The position numbers and the translations under genes are program-made. Shown one piece after another: positions 1-7,985 of a stretch of DNA of 64,000 bases. Under the pieces are notes generated by a model. It was not told where the DNA came from. It worked only from the letters and a program-made list of their open reading frames with translations, and ran no database searches. Source of the stretch: Desulfobacteraceae bacterium. Lineage in GTDB: Bacteria > Desulfobacterota > Desulfobacteria > Desulfobacterales > UBA5852. Within the stretch, counting starts at the first letter, position 1. Each line of letters opens with the position of its first letter. The stretch lies in contig JABZFP010000014.1 of assembly GCA_014237395.1 (NCBI GenBank), positions 326,673-390,672 of the forward strand. The letters are read 5' to 3'.

Positions 1-283
1 CCGCTACAAAGCAGACCACGCAGGCCACACTGAAGCCGGCCGTTCCCGCCAGAAACACGGTTCGCAGGCGGTTGGCTTTGAGAGAGGGCAGCAGCATTAG
101 TAATGTTCCGCTGGCCCCGTAGCCCAGGAGCGCGATGCTGATCATCATGAAGGCGAAATGGTGCCAGTGCACGATGGCAAACAGGCGCATCAGGAGAATT
201 TCATAGGCGAGCACGGCGGCCGAAAGCATGGCCACCGCTGCCAGGGGCGGCGTCTCCGGGATCGTGTGCTGGGGAACGGCCAT
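1..283 (-). CDS. Membrane spermidine-synthase-like protein, N-terminal part (runs off window)
   Basis: The reading frame starts at an ATG at 281-283 on the minus strand and stays open to the window edge. The visible ~94 residues begin with a short polar stretch and then hydrophobic segments carrying YEILLMRLFAIVHWHHFAFM and SIALLGYGASGTLL. This pattern is typical of the N-terminal membrane domain of polytopic spermidine-synthase/SAM-methyltransferase-like proteins, whose catalytic domain would lie outside the window. A GGAAAG ribosome binding site precedes the ATG. Only 12 bases separate it from the stop of the upstream pcm-like gene, so the two are probably co-transcribed. Family assignment rests on the N-terminus alone. 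Confidence 0.6.
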   Translation of the reverse strand, partial: MAVPQHTIPETPPLAAVAMLSAAVLAYEILLMRLFAIVHWHHFAFMMISIALLGYGASGTLLMLLPSLKANRLRTVFLAGTAGFSVACVVCFVA

Positions 284-295
284 AGGCTTTCCGGA

Positions 296-1075
296 TCAGT
301 GTTCGCCGGTCAGGGGGACGAAGCGCACCGGCAGGATCTGTCGCGTTTGCAGGGTTCCATCGTTATCTTTGGTGATGAGCAGCAACTGCTGGACACTGAA
401 GCGGTGCCCGACCGGAATGACCATCCGTCCCCCCTCTTTAAGCTGGCGCACGAGGGGCGGAGGCACGTGATCGGCGGCCGCTGTGACGATGATGCCGTCA
501 AAGGGGCCGGCATCGGGCCAGCCGAAATAGCCGTCCCCCTGCCGGACCTGGATGTTGGCAACCCCAAGGCGCGCGAAGCGCTTCTCGGCCTGACGGGCCA
601 GTTCGGGGATGATCTCGATGGTGTGGACCTGCCCGACAAGTTCGGCCAGTACCGCCGCCTGGTAGCCGGAGCCGGTGCCCACCTCGAGGATCATGTCTTC
701 GGGGCCGGGCGTCAGCAGGTCGGTCATGAGCGCCACGATATAGGGCTGGGAAATCGTCTGCCCGAAGCCAATGGGCAGGGGGCGATTTTCATAGGCGTCA
801 GGCTGCACTTCGGCCGGAACGAACAGGTGCCGCGGCACGCGCCCCAGCACCGTGAAAACTTCGGGCTGCAGGGACCCCTTGCCGATATAGCTGCGGGTGG
901 CGACCACATCGGCGCGAATTTCCGCCACCATACCCTCGCGCTGCGCCGTCCAGTCCTGGGCACGACTCGAGGTGGCCCCCATGCTTGCAAACCCCAGCAG
1001 GACGACGGCCAAACTGGTGAAAAAGCGTTGGCGGATGGCGTGTTTTCTTCGTTGATGACAGTGGCGTTCCATCAT
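296..1075 (-). CDS. pcm: Protein-L-isoaspartate O-methyltransferase with signal peptide
   Basis: Transfers a methyl group from S-adenosylmethionine to L-isoaspartyl residues to start repair of damaged proteins. The 259-aa product has the family motifs: PLPIGFGQTISQPYIVALMT near residue 100, the SAM-binding loop ILEVGTGSGYQAAVL near 130, and a VTAAADHVPPPL segment near 200. It differs from cytoplasmic Pcm (about 210 aa) by an N-terminal extension with basic residues, a hydrophobic core and a likely cleavage site after SSRAQ, so export to the periplasm is inferred. GGAGG lies just upstream of the ATG. It is followed closely by the membrane spermidine-synthase-like gene, likely in one operon. 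Confidence 0.9.
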   Translation of the reverse strand: MMERHCHQRRKHAIRQRFFTSLAVVLLGFASMGATSSRAQDWTAQREGMVAEIRADVVATRSYIGKGSLQPEVFTVLGRVPRHLFVPAEVQPDAYENRPLPIGFGQTISQPYIVALMTDLLTPGPEDMILEVGTGSGYQAAVLAELVGQVHTIEIIPELARQAEKRFARLGVANIQVRQGDGYFGWPDAGPFDGIIVTAAADHVPPPLVRQLKEGGRMVIPVGHRFSVQQLLLITKDNDGTLQTRQILPVRFVPLTGEH

Positions 1076-1438
1076 CGATAGCCTCCGGAGCCGTCCCTGA
1101 AAGTCCGCAGCGAAGCAAGATGGGGTAGGGGATAACGAACGGATACTTTATTACCATAATCACGCGCGCCATCATATCCAAGCGGCAAGGTATTTTTATG
1201 CCTGCCCCCGGCGACTTTCAACACACCGATAAAGGATACACCTTGAAGCCTGGGCGCCCCGTTCTTATCATTACATTTGGTATTCATTCATATGCGTGCC
1301 TTTGCGCGTCACCCTGGTCGGCAATAGTGCGGGCAACGATATGGTCGGCTGCCCGGGCGTTGCGGCACAACGCCTATTATTTCCGAGACCCACAAACGTT
1401 ATGTACGAACATCGGTTTATCCGGACGAGGAGAACAGT
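1076..1438. other. Divergent intergenic region
   Basis: About 360 bases lie between the minus-strand pcm-like gene and the plus-strand DHODH-like gene. The region should hold promoters for both directions. I see no convincing -35/-10 pair, hairpin, repeat or RNA gene. Overlapping short reading frames here lack homology signals and ribosome binding sites. Confidence 0.4.
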
Positions 1439-2431
1439 ATGGACATTTCGACGACTTACTTAGGCTTGAAACTCAACAGCCCCTTGATTGCCGGCAGCTC
1501 CGGATGGACCGGATCGGTCGACAAGATCAAAACCCTGGCGCATCACGGCGCCGGCGCGGTCGTGCTCAAATCCCTCTTCGAGGAAGAGATTTATTTCGAA
1601 CAGGAAGATATCCTCAAAGAGGCGGAAGCCGACGGTGTGAACCTGGATCAGTTCGACTACTACGACTTTCACCTCAAAGGAGAAAAATTCAAACGCTACA
1701 TGGCGTTGATCGAGGGCGCCAAGGAAGCGGTGGATATCCCGGTCATCGCCAGCATCAACTGCCTTTATTCTCATGAGTGGACCGCTTTTGCCAAGCGGCT
1801 GGAAACGGCCGGGGCGGATGCTCTGGAATTGAACATGTTTTTCCTGCCCTCGGATTTCGAGCGCTCGGCCCGCGAACAGGAAGACGCCTACTTCGAGATC
1901 GTCGACAAAATCGTGGCGACCGCCTCTATCCCGGTGGCCTTGAAAATCAGTGCTTACTTCTCCAATCTGGGCCCCATGATCCAACGCCTGTCGCGCACCG
2001 GGATTGCAGGCCTGGTCCTGTTCAACCGCTTTTTCAGCCCGGACATCGATATCGACGCCTTCAAGGTCAAACCGTCTTTTGTTTTCAGTACACCGGCCGA
2101 GCTGGCCCTTTCCCTGCGCTGGATTGCCATCATGGCCCAGAAGGTTGACTGCGACCTGGCCGCTTCCACCGGCGTGCATGACGGGCCGGCCCTTATCAAA
2201 CAGCTTCTGGCGGGTGCCAAGGCTGTTCAGACGGCGTCAAGCCTCTACCAAAAGGGGCCGGCGCACATCGAGACCATGCTTGACAGTCTCAAGGCCTGGA
2301 TGCAGAAGCACGGTTTCAATTCGCTGGACGATTTCCGCGGCCGCATGAGCCAGGAGAAGTCGAGCAATCCGGCCGTCTACGAGCGGGCCCAGTTTATGCG
2401 CTATTTCGGTGGCGATAAGGACGTGACTTAG
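1439..2431 (+). CDS. Dihydroorotate dehydrogenase-like flavoprotein
   Basis: A 330-aa TIM-barrel flavoprotein of the dihydroorotate dehydrogenase superfamily. Family-like features are the N-terminal YLGLKLNSPLIAGSSGWTGS, the ALELNMFFLP strand, a VALKISAYFSN segment and the C-terminal ASTGVHDGPALIKQLLAGAK phosphate-binding region. Typical PyrD neighbours (pyrB, pyrC, pyrK) are absent. This subfamily is commonly annotated only as DHODH-like, so oxidation of dihydroorotate is not certain. AGGAG sits 7-8 bases before the ATG. It stands alone between a divergent gene and a repeat-bearing gap. Confidence 0.75.
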   Translation: MDISTTYLGLKLNSPLIAGSSGWTGSVDKIKTLAHHGAGAVVLKSLFEEEIYFEQEDILKEAEADGVNLDQFDYYDFHLKGEKFKRYMALIEGAKEAVDIPVIASINCLYSHEWTAFAKRLETAGADALELNMFFLPSDFERSAREQEDAYFEIVDKIVATASIPVALKISAYFSNLGPMIQRLSRTGIAGLVLFNRFFSPDIDIDAFKVKPSFVFSTPAELALSLRWIAIMAQKVDCDLAASTGVHDGPALIKQLLAGAKAVQTASSLYQKGPAHIETMLDSLKAWMQKHGFNSLDDFRGRMSQEKSSNPAVYERAQFMRYFGGDKDVT

Positions 2432-2572
2432 GTTTATCCTAAACCCTCCGTCTTTGGTGGAGCACCTGGAACGGTTTGACCGATCCAGGGCGCTTTTCTG
2501 AAAAGGGTTCTTCATTTTCTGTCGCGTGCCAGAAAAGATGAGTTCCTTAGAAGTCGTTTAAATAATTTTTTT

Positions 2573-2643
2573 GTCATCCCTGCGCAGGCGGGGATCCAGT
2601 CGTTTCAATGGGTTATGGACTCCCGCCTGCGCGGGAGTGACGG
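2573..2643. repeat. REP-like inverted repeat
   Basis: Two arms, CATCCCTGCGCAGGCGGGGA and ACTCCCGCCTGCGCGGGAGT, are imperfect inverted copies separated by about 25 bases. The sequence matches the common proteobacterial dispersed palindrome with GTCATTCCCGCGCAGGCGGG-type arms. It lies in the 370-base gap between the DHODH-like and HMG-CoA lyase genes, which holds no other recognisable feature. Confidence 0.7.
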
Positions 2644-2811
2644 CTTCAGGCACACTTTACGGCGTCATCAGAAAAGAAGCCAAAGAAAACGCCCGTGCCC
2701 CACGAATTCGAACGCGGGTTTGAAAGCCGCTGTGAAACAATCGTGACGATGGAAAGACAGCCATAAGCCGATGGATGCCACAATCGAAGCCGGCCTGGAG
2801 GCATGCCACCG

Positions 2812-3750
2812 ATGAAAATAGTTGAAGTCGGGCCCCGGGACGGGTTGCAAAACGAAACCGCCACGGTTCCCACGGCGGCCAAAGTGGCTTTTGTGGATGC
2901 CCTTTCGTCAAGCGGGGTCAGCGAAATTGAAGTCAGCGCCTTTGTTTCGCCCCGCAAGGTGCCCCAGCTTGGCGATGCCGCGGAGGTTTTCCAACGTATT
3001 CGCCGGGAAAACCACGTGACGTATTCGGCCCTTGTACCGAACCAGCGCGGCTTGGACCGTGCGCTTGCCGCCGGGGTCGACAAAGTCTCCGTCTTCACGG
3101 CCGCCAGTGAAACGTTCAACCGCCGGAATATCAATACGTCCATAGCGGGCTCCCTTAAACGCCTGCAGCCGGTCGTAGAACGGGCCGTCCAGGCGGGGAT
3201 CCCTGTGCGGGGGTATCTTTCAACGGCTTTCTGGTGCGCCTTCGAAGGAAAAATCGCACCGGAGGCGGCCGTGACGGTGGCGGAAAGCCTTATCGGCATT
3301 GGGGTCGATGAAGTGTCGATTTCCGATACCATCGGCAAGGCCACGCCCTCGGAGGTCGCCCGCCTCCTCGATAAACTCCTGCCGAAGATTCCGGCCGACC
3401 GCATTGCCGTCCATTTTCACGACACCTATGGCCGGGGGGTTGCGAACACCTTGAAATCCTTGGAGTACGGTATCCGGATTTTTGATGCGAGTGTCGGGGG
3501 GATTGGCGGCTGCCCCTTTGCCCCGGGGGCCACCGGCAATGTGGCGACCGAGGCCGTGGTGGCAGCCCTGGTGCGCAAGGGCGCCGCAGTGCTGGTCGAT
3601 ATTGAAAAACTAAGCCACGCCAGTCGCATCCTGGATGCGTTTTTACGGGATGATCAGCGAAGCCAACCGGACAAAGACTCCCAGGCCTGCGCGGTATGCG
3701 AACACTTTACGGGCGATGGGTGTTGCGAACAGGGGGCTGCCTCCTTATAA
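2812..3750 (+). CDS. mvaB: Hydroxymethylglutaryl-CoA lyase
   Basis: Cleaves 3-hydroxy-3-methylglutaryl-CoA to acetoacetate and acetyl-CoA, the last step of leucine degradation. The TIM-barrel HMGL motifs are clear: IVEVGPRDGLQNE at the N-terminus with the catalytic Arg-Asp, SDTIGKATP, AVHFHDTYGRG with the metal-binding His pair, and the signature loop GGIGGCPFAPGATGN containing the catalytic Cys. The C-terminus has an unusual Cys-rich tail (CAVCEHFTGDGCC), absent from most homologues, that may bind metal or be redox sensitive. ATG 2812 is chosen because GGAGG at 2797-2801 is well spaced for it. ATG 2803 is in frame but only one base from that site. Confidence 0.92.
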   Translation: MKIVEVGPRDGLQNETATVPTAAKVAFVDALSSSGVSEIEVSAFVSPRKVPQLGDAAEVFQRIRRENHVTYSALVPNQRGLDRALAAGVDKVSVFTAASETFNRRNINTSIAGSLKRLQPVVERAVQAGIPVRGYLSTAFWCAFEGKIAPEAAVTVAESLIGIGVDEVSISDTIGKATPSEVARLLDKLLPKIPADRIAVHFHDTYGRGVANTLKSLEYGIRIFDASVGGIGGCPFAPGATGNVATEAVVAALVRKGAAVLVDIEKLSHASRILDAFLRDDQRSQPDKDSQACAVCEHFTGDGCCEQGAASL

Positions 3751-3837
3751 GATCCGAAAAGGGACCATCATGACCATGCCGAAGGTGCAGCACCGGCGCG
3801 GTCCCCTTCACTCCGCAAGTTGCCGGCCGTCACCCCG

Positions 3838-5214
3838 CTAGATGACGCGAATCGTTTTCCACTTGCCCTGCCGGAACCGTAAAAAGGAAATCGCAAAAAG
3901 CGTGATCACGTACAGGGTCAAGACGATCCAGCTGGCGAAGAGTCCCCATTCCGTGTATTCGACAATGATGGTCAACGGTAAAACCATCACGATAAGCGTT
4001 GCCAACCCGATGCTCCACATGATGAAGCGCGTGTCGCCGGCGCCCTTCAACACTCCGATAAACGTAAAATACATGGCGTCGAAACAGATGAACAAGGCCA
4101 TGATCCGCAGGACGCCGGCGCCCATTTCCAGCAACTGGCGGTAGGACGCCTCCCCCCTCTCGGCGATTACAAAGATGCTGATAATCCACTGGGGCGCCAA
4201 TATGAAGAGCACATCCAGCAGCAGCGTATAGGCCAGCAGAATGATGATGGTTTGGCGCGTGAACCGGAGTGCGCCCTCCACGTCATTGCGTCCCAGGGAT
4301 TGCCCCACCAGGGTGGACAACCCCATGGAAAAGCCGAAGGCCGGCATGAAGGCGATGGACTCGATCGAAAGCGCGATATTGCTGACCGCCAGTTCGATCT
4401 TGCCCAGTCGACCGACCCAGAAGACAAAGAAGGTAAATGCCAGCACATCCATGGTGAATTGCAGCGCGGCCGGTACGCCTTTGCGGATAATGCGCCAAAA
4501 CAGTTCCCCATCAAAAGCACGGCCGGACAGCATGCCGTAACGGCGCTCGTTGCTGCGATCGAAAATCAGCCAGGCATAGAGCAGGGCGATCAGGGCCCAG
4601 GAGCATACCGTGGCGATGCCGGCTCCCTGAATTCCCATTTCCGGGAAAAACCATACGCCGTTGATCAGGGCGTAGTCCAGGGGGATGTTGAAGGCCATGC
4701 CGATCATGTTGATGAGCATCACCGGCCGTGTTTTGCCCCTGCCCGTAAAAAAGCCGGCCAGGCAGGTGCCCAGCACGTTAAACCCGCCGCCCAGGCAGAG
4801 GACCCGGAAATAGATGCGCTCCAGCTTTTGCACCTCCGGCGGGTGCCCGCCCAGCTGGAAAATCGGATGGGCCGCAAAGGACAACCCCACCAGGATGACC
4901 GCCGCCAATAACGAAAAGTAGATGCCCTGCCAGATGCAGGGGCCGATGCGCCGCGAAGATCCGGCGCCCGTGTACTGGGCCACGAAAACATTCAGGTAGG
5001 TGGTGACACCCGTAAAAAAGGTCAGAATGAGAAAGGCGGCGATACCCGCCGGCAGCGCGGCCGCAATGGCATCGATGGCATAATTGGACAGGAAAACCCG
5101 GTCGGTAAATTCCATGACGGTCGTGGCGGCCATGGAAAGCACCAGGGGCAGGCTTACTGAAAACAATGCTTTGTAGCTCGTGGCGAGGTCTTTCATGAAC
5201 CGTTGGGGCCCCAT
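3838..5214 (-). CDS. MATE family multidrug/cation exporter
   Basis: A 458-aa polytopic inner-membrane protein with about 12 hydrophobic segments, the usual size for MATE transporters, which exchange drugs or organic cations for Na+ or H+. The N-terminal half shows the family-typical ASYKALFSVSLPLVLSMAATTVMEFTDRVFLSNY, here cited in pieces: SLPLVLSMAATTVMEF then TDRVFLSNY, followed later by GAGIATVCSW and SMGLSTLVGQSLGRND. GGGAAAG precedes the ATG. It converges with the HMG-CoA lyase gene and has no co-directional neighbour. Substrate unknown. Confidence 0.88.
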   Translation of the reverse strand: MGPQRFMKDLATSYKALFSVSLPLVLSMAATTVMEFTDRVFLSNYAIDAIAAALPAGIAAFLILTFFTGVTTYLNVFVAQYTGAGSSRRIGPCIWQGIYFSLLAAVILVGLSFAAHPIFQLGGHPPEVQKLERIYFRVLCLGGGFNVLGTCLAGFFTGRGKTRPVMLINMIGMAFNIPLDYALINGVWFFPEMGIQGAGIATVCSWALIALLYAWLIFDRSNERRYGMLSGRAFDGELFWRIIRKGVPAALQFTMDVLAFTFFVFWVGRLGKIELAVSNIALSIESIAFMPAFGFSMGLSTLVGQSLGRNDVEGALRFTRQTIIILLAYTLLLDVLFILAPQWIISIFVIAERGEASYRQLLEMGAGVLRIMALFICFDAMYFTFIGVLKGAGDTRFIMWSIGLATLIVMVLPLTIIVEYTEWGLFASWIVLTLYVITLFAISFLRFRQGKWKTIRVI

Positions 5215-5276
5215 CTTTCCCTACTGTGTCCTGACCAACCGAATAGAACCGGTTTCACTCGTATCCCATAACGAAG

Positions 5277-5307
5277 AAAGGGATTACCTTAAACAGGTAA
5301 TCCCTTT
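5277..5307. terminator. Perfect 12-bp hairpin
   Basis: AAAGGGATTACC and GGTAATCCCTTT form a perfect 12-bp stem around a 7-base loop. On the minus strand it lies 27 bases downstream of the ssrA-like 3' end at 5334-5358, where a terminator of the RNA gene would be expected. It also lies just upstream of the MATE gene. Confidence 0.6.
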
Positions 5308-5333
5308 GAATCGCAAGTAAATTCTGTTTGAAA

Positions 5334-5358
5334 ATGGTAGAGGCGGCGGGCGTCGAAT
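5334..5358 (-). other. Degenerate tmRNA (ssrA) 3'-end / possible attachment site
   Basis: Read on the minus strand, this contains TTCGACGCCCGCCGCCTC followed by TACCAT, which matches the T-arm, acceptor stem and CCA end of bacterial tmRNA with a few changes. It nearly duplicates the sequence at 62160-62190 in the same orientation. No tmRNA body lies next to it. Such orphan 3' ends are characteristic scars of integrases that target ssrA. The 330 bases between this and the hip promoter contain no recognisable gene. Confidence 0.5.
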
Positions 5359-5625
5359 TTATGACACGCACTACAAACACGACGGTTTGCAGCGGTTGGC
5401 CGAATATTTACTGAATATCCGGCAATCTGCGATTCCACTTTTAAGCATTTTTCCAACAGCTCAAGGATATATCTATCGACATCTGTCTTTAAGGTCAGGA
5501 TTTGGTTCATTGTATTGAACCTGAGCAACACGGCTCAGCACAAGACTATCTGGATCAACAAGCTGCCGGGCTTTGCCCACCGCTTGGGCAGCGGTGACAA
5601 TGATCTAATTGATTCGCTGTTGTCG

Positions 5626-5697
5626 TTGACATCCCATACAATACAAGGTAATCAATAATTAACATTGAATATAAATAGATACCATAGTGTTAATTAT
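5626..5697 (+). promoter_or_regulatory. hipBA promoter and operator
   Basis: TTGACA at 5626-5631 and TAATCA at 5649-5654 are separated by 17 bases, a plausible sigma-70 promoter. Immediately downstream, ATAATTAACA (5655-5664) and TGTTAATTAT (5688-5697) form a perfect 10-bp inverted repeat with a 23-base spacer. The outer flanks extend the symmetry imperfectly (AATCA versus GATT). The right arm overlaps the antitoxin start codon. This arrangement fits autorepression by the XRE/HipB-type antitoxin. Confidence 0.65.
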
Positions 5698-6010
5698 GAT
5701 TAACAAAAACATTGATATTGAATCTCTTTTGGAACAGTTGGGACAACGATTAAAAAATGCGCGCCTGGCTCGGAACGAGAGCCAGGAACTGTTCGCTCAG
5801 CGGCTTAGCCTGACCCGTCAGTCCTACAGCAAGATGGAAAAGGGCTCTCCACAGACCCTTATCGGCAACTGGTTGGCAGCCAGCAGCATTCTCGGCCGAC
5901 TCGACGATTGGAAAGATGTGCTGGCCGAGAAGGAAGACCTGTTTGCTAAATTCGAGAAAAAAAGCAGTAAGCGGCAACGGGCCGGTGGTAAACGAAAGCG
6001 TAAGACATGA
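5696..6010 (+). CDS. hipB: HipB-like XRE-family antitoxin
   Basis: A ~104-aa protein with an XRE helix-turn-helix near residues 15-60: LGQRLKNARLARNESQELFA followed by QRLSLTRQSYSKMEKG. The tail is strongly basic (KKSSKRQRAGGKRKRKT). It should bind its own operator and neutralise the HipA-like kinase encoded next. ATG 5696 is used, although an in-frame GTG at 5687 gives three more residues. The start codon sits within the operator. It overlaps hipA by 4 bases, implying translational coupling. Confidence 0.85.
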   Translation: MINKNIDIESLLEQLGQRLKNARLARNESQELFAQRLSLTRQSYSKMEKGSPQTLIGNWLAASSILGRLDDWKDVLAEKEDLFAKFEKKSSKRQRAGGKRKRKT

Positions 6011-7233
6011 TTCGATTTGCGGTCTGGCTGACCCTGCCATCAGGAGAAAGCATCATGGCAGGCGCCCTGATTGTCGGTGATCCCGATCCCCTCAAAGGGG
6101 GATTGCAGGGACAGTTTCGTTACGCACCCGAATACCTGGAACATCCACAAGCCTTCCCGCTTGATCCCCTGAACTTGTCTTTATCCATGGAAACCGTTGA
6201 TGCCGATCGGCCGCGTGAAGGTGTTCATGGCGTTTTTGAAGACAGCTTGCCGGATGATTGGGGTCGGCGGCTCATGATTCGCCGCCACAAATTAAGCCGC
6301 AATGCGCAACGCGTTCCAAATTTATTGCGGTTGCTGGCCAACCAAGGCCTGGGGGCTTTGAGCTTCGTGGAGGAAGGGAGGCCGGAATTAAAAACAATCG
6401 GTGTTTCCTGCCGCCATCTAAAGGAACTGGCATTGCTTGCGCAAAAATTCGAACAGGAGCCCGCAACTGCGGATGACAATGAGCTTTCACTTTTGTTCCA
6501 GGCCGGCAGTTCGCCGGGTGGTGCCCGACCAAAGGCCCTTGTGGAGGATGATAAAGGGGCCTACCTGGCAAAGTTTGCCAGCGCCAGGGATCGATTGGAC
6601 GTCGTAAGCCTTGAGGCAGCGGCGATGGCGTTGGGTCGGCAGGCAGGAATCGAAACAGCCGACACCAAAATCTTTGCGTTGGGCACGACGAAAAAATGCT
6701 TACTGGTGAGGCGTTTCGACATCAATGCAGCCGGTGGACGCAATCACCTGGTCAGCATGCAGTCGCTGCTGAAAGCCGATGGCTATTATAATGCCGGATA
6801 CAGGGAACTGGCAGAGGTTATCAAGCACATTTCGTCACAACCGGGACATGATCTGCATAGACTCTACAGGCAGATGGTATTCAACATTATGATCGGCAAT
6901 ACCGACGATCACCTGAAAAACTTTATCATGCTGCATGATGACACTGGCTGGCGTCTGAGCCCCGCCTTCGATTTGCTACCGAACATCGGCTTCAATCAGG
7001 AGCACGTTCTCCGAATCGGCATGGATACCCTGCCACCGAATGCTGAAACGCTTCTTGTCGAGGCGAAGCATTTTGGGATAAAAAGGCGCCAACAAGCAAT
7101 GGAGGTCATTACGGAGATACACAGCGCGGTATCAAAATGGCCCAAAGTTTTCAGTAAATGTAAGGTGCCGAAGAAGGATGCCGTCAGTATTGGTAAGGAT
7201 ATCGATCGAAGATTGAAAATAACTGAAACTTGA
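6007..7233 (+). CDS. hipA: HipA-like serine/threonine kinase toxin
   Basis: A 408-aa HipA-family kinase. E. coli HipA phosphorylates a tRNA synthetase and causes growth arrest. Visible motifs are an N-terminal couple domain with GVFEDSLPDDWGRRLM, the GSSPGGARPKA loop near 165, an RRFD segment near 240, the catalytic MIGNTDDHLKNF near 295-305 and the metal-binding LSPAFDLLPN after it. All catalytic residues look intact, so an active toxin is inferred. It is translationally coupled to hipB and lies close to an ssrA-like 3' end, consistent with carriage on a mobile segment. The target protein cannot be read from sequence. Confidence 0.9.
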   Translation: MIRFAVWLTLPSGESIMAGALIVGDPDPLKGGLQGQFRYAPEYLEHPQAFPLDPLNLSLSMETVDADRPREGVHGVFEDSLPDDWGRRLMIRRHKLSRNAQRVPNLLRLLANQGLGALSFVEEGRPELKTIGVSCRHLKELALLAQKFEQEPATADDNELSLLFQAGSSPGGARPKALVEDDKGAYLAKFASARDRLDVVSLEAAAMALGRQAGIETADTKIFALGTTKKCLLVRRFDINAAGGRNHLVSMQSLLKADGYYNAGYRELAEVIKHISSQPGHDLHRLYRQMVFNIMIGNTDDHLKNFIMLHDDTGWRLSPAFDLLPNIGFNQEHVLRIGMDTLPPNAETLLVEAKHFGIKRRQQAMEVITEIHSAVSKWPKVFSKCKVPKKDAVSIGKDIDRRLKITET

Positions 7234-7505
7234 AGGAGGCGCTTGTCCAGCTTACCGCTGATAGTCTCCTACTAATAAAAAAGAGACATTAAAAGGGGCA
7301 AAAAGTTTACGTTTGACTGTCGTATGGCGATCAATAGGGCGTTAGTGTTCTTCTGTCTTCAAATTAGGCCCTAATAATGTCCCGGGCCCTGAGACAAAGG
7401 TCAAGCGTATATTTGACTTCTTTAAAGGAGTATCGAAGTAGAACATCAGGGCAGTAATCACCATATGTGCTGCTGTTTCTCACGTATGGACCGGGGTTTA
7501 ATAAA

Positions 7506-7892
7506 ATGAATGAGAAAACAGCCAGACAACTCGCAATAAATCTCTTGGGATTGATGCGTACTGGGAGTGATGCCCGAACTCAAATTGATTTCATCTGCAA
7601 TTCTATGCGCATAAAGAAAAAGGAAGCAGCCCATCTCCAGAATATATTCGAATCAGGAATTCATGCCGGATGTAATGCTGTAATAAAAGGAGAAGCTATT
7701 TCATTTCAAGACAGTCAATCCCACCCATTACAGGTCGCTGCTTATCACCTGGGCCGGGAGGATTTCGAGATTAAACTGGAGGAACAGCGACGTAAGCATA
7801 AACCTAAAGGGGGCATCGCTGGTTATGGATTAATAAAGCCCGCTGCACTGATCTTGGTGATAATCATTGCCGCATTATTAACCTGGTTGTAG
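7506..7892 (+). CDS. Hypothetical C-terminally membrane-anchored protein
   Basis: A 128-aa protein of no recognised family. The N-terminal ~100 residues are polar and helical in character (NEKTARQLAINLLGLMRTG), and the last ~20 residues form one hydrophobic segment (PAALILVIIIAALLTWL) typical of a tail anchor. ATG 7506 is preferred over an in-frame GTG at 7467 because the intervening residues look like leader sequence. Base composition is more AT-rich than the downstream kinase. The 270 bases upstream show no clear promoter or repeat. Confidence 0.55.
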   Translation: MNEKTARQLAINLLGLMRTGSDARTQIDFICNSMRIKKKEAAHLQNIFESGIHAGCNAVIKGEAISFQDSQSHPLQVAAYHLGREDFEIKLEEQRRKHKPKGGIAGYGLIKPAALILVIIIAALLTWL

Positions 7893-7985
7893 AAAACGAA
7901 GAAAAATAGGGCTTTTCGGATTCGCCTTTGATGGTTCTGTAAACTTTTGCTATGAAAAGTGTATCCATATTCATAAATCCCCGTT

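Noticed and set aside
158..1081. Plus-strand reading frame of 307 codons opposite pcm
   Set aside because: It is the antisense shadow of the strongly supported pcm gene and has no recognisable protein motif.
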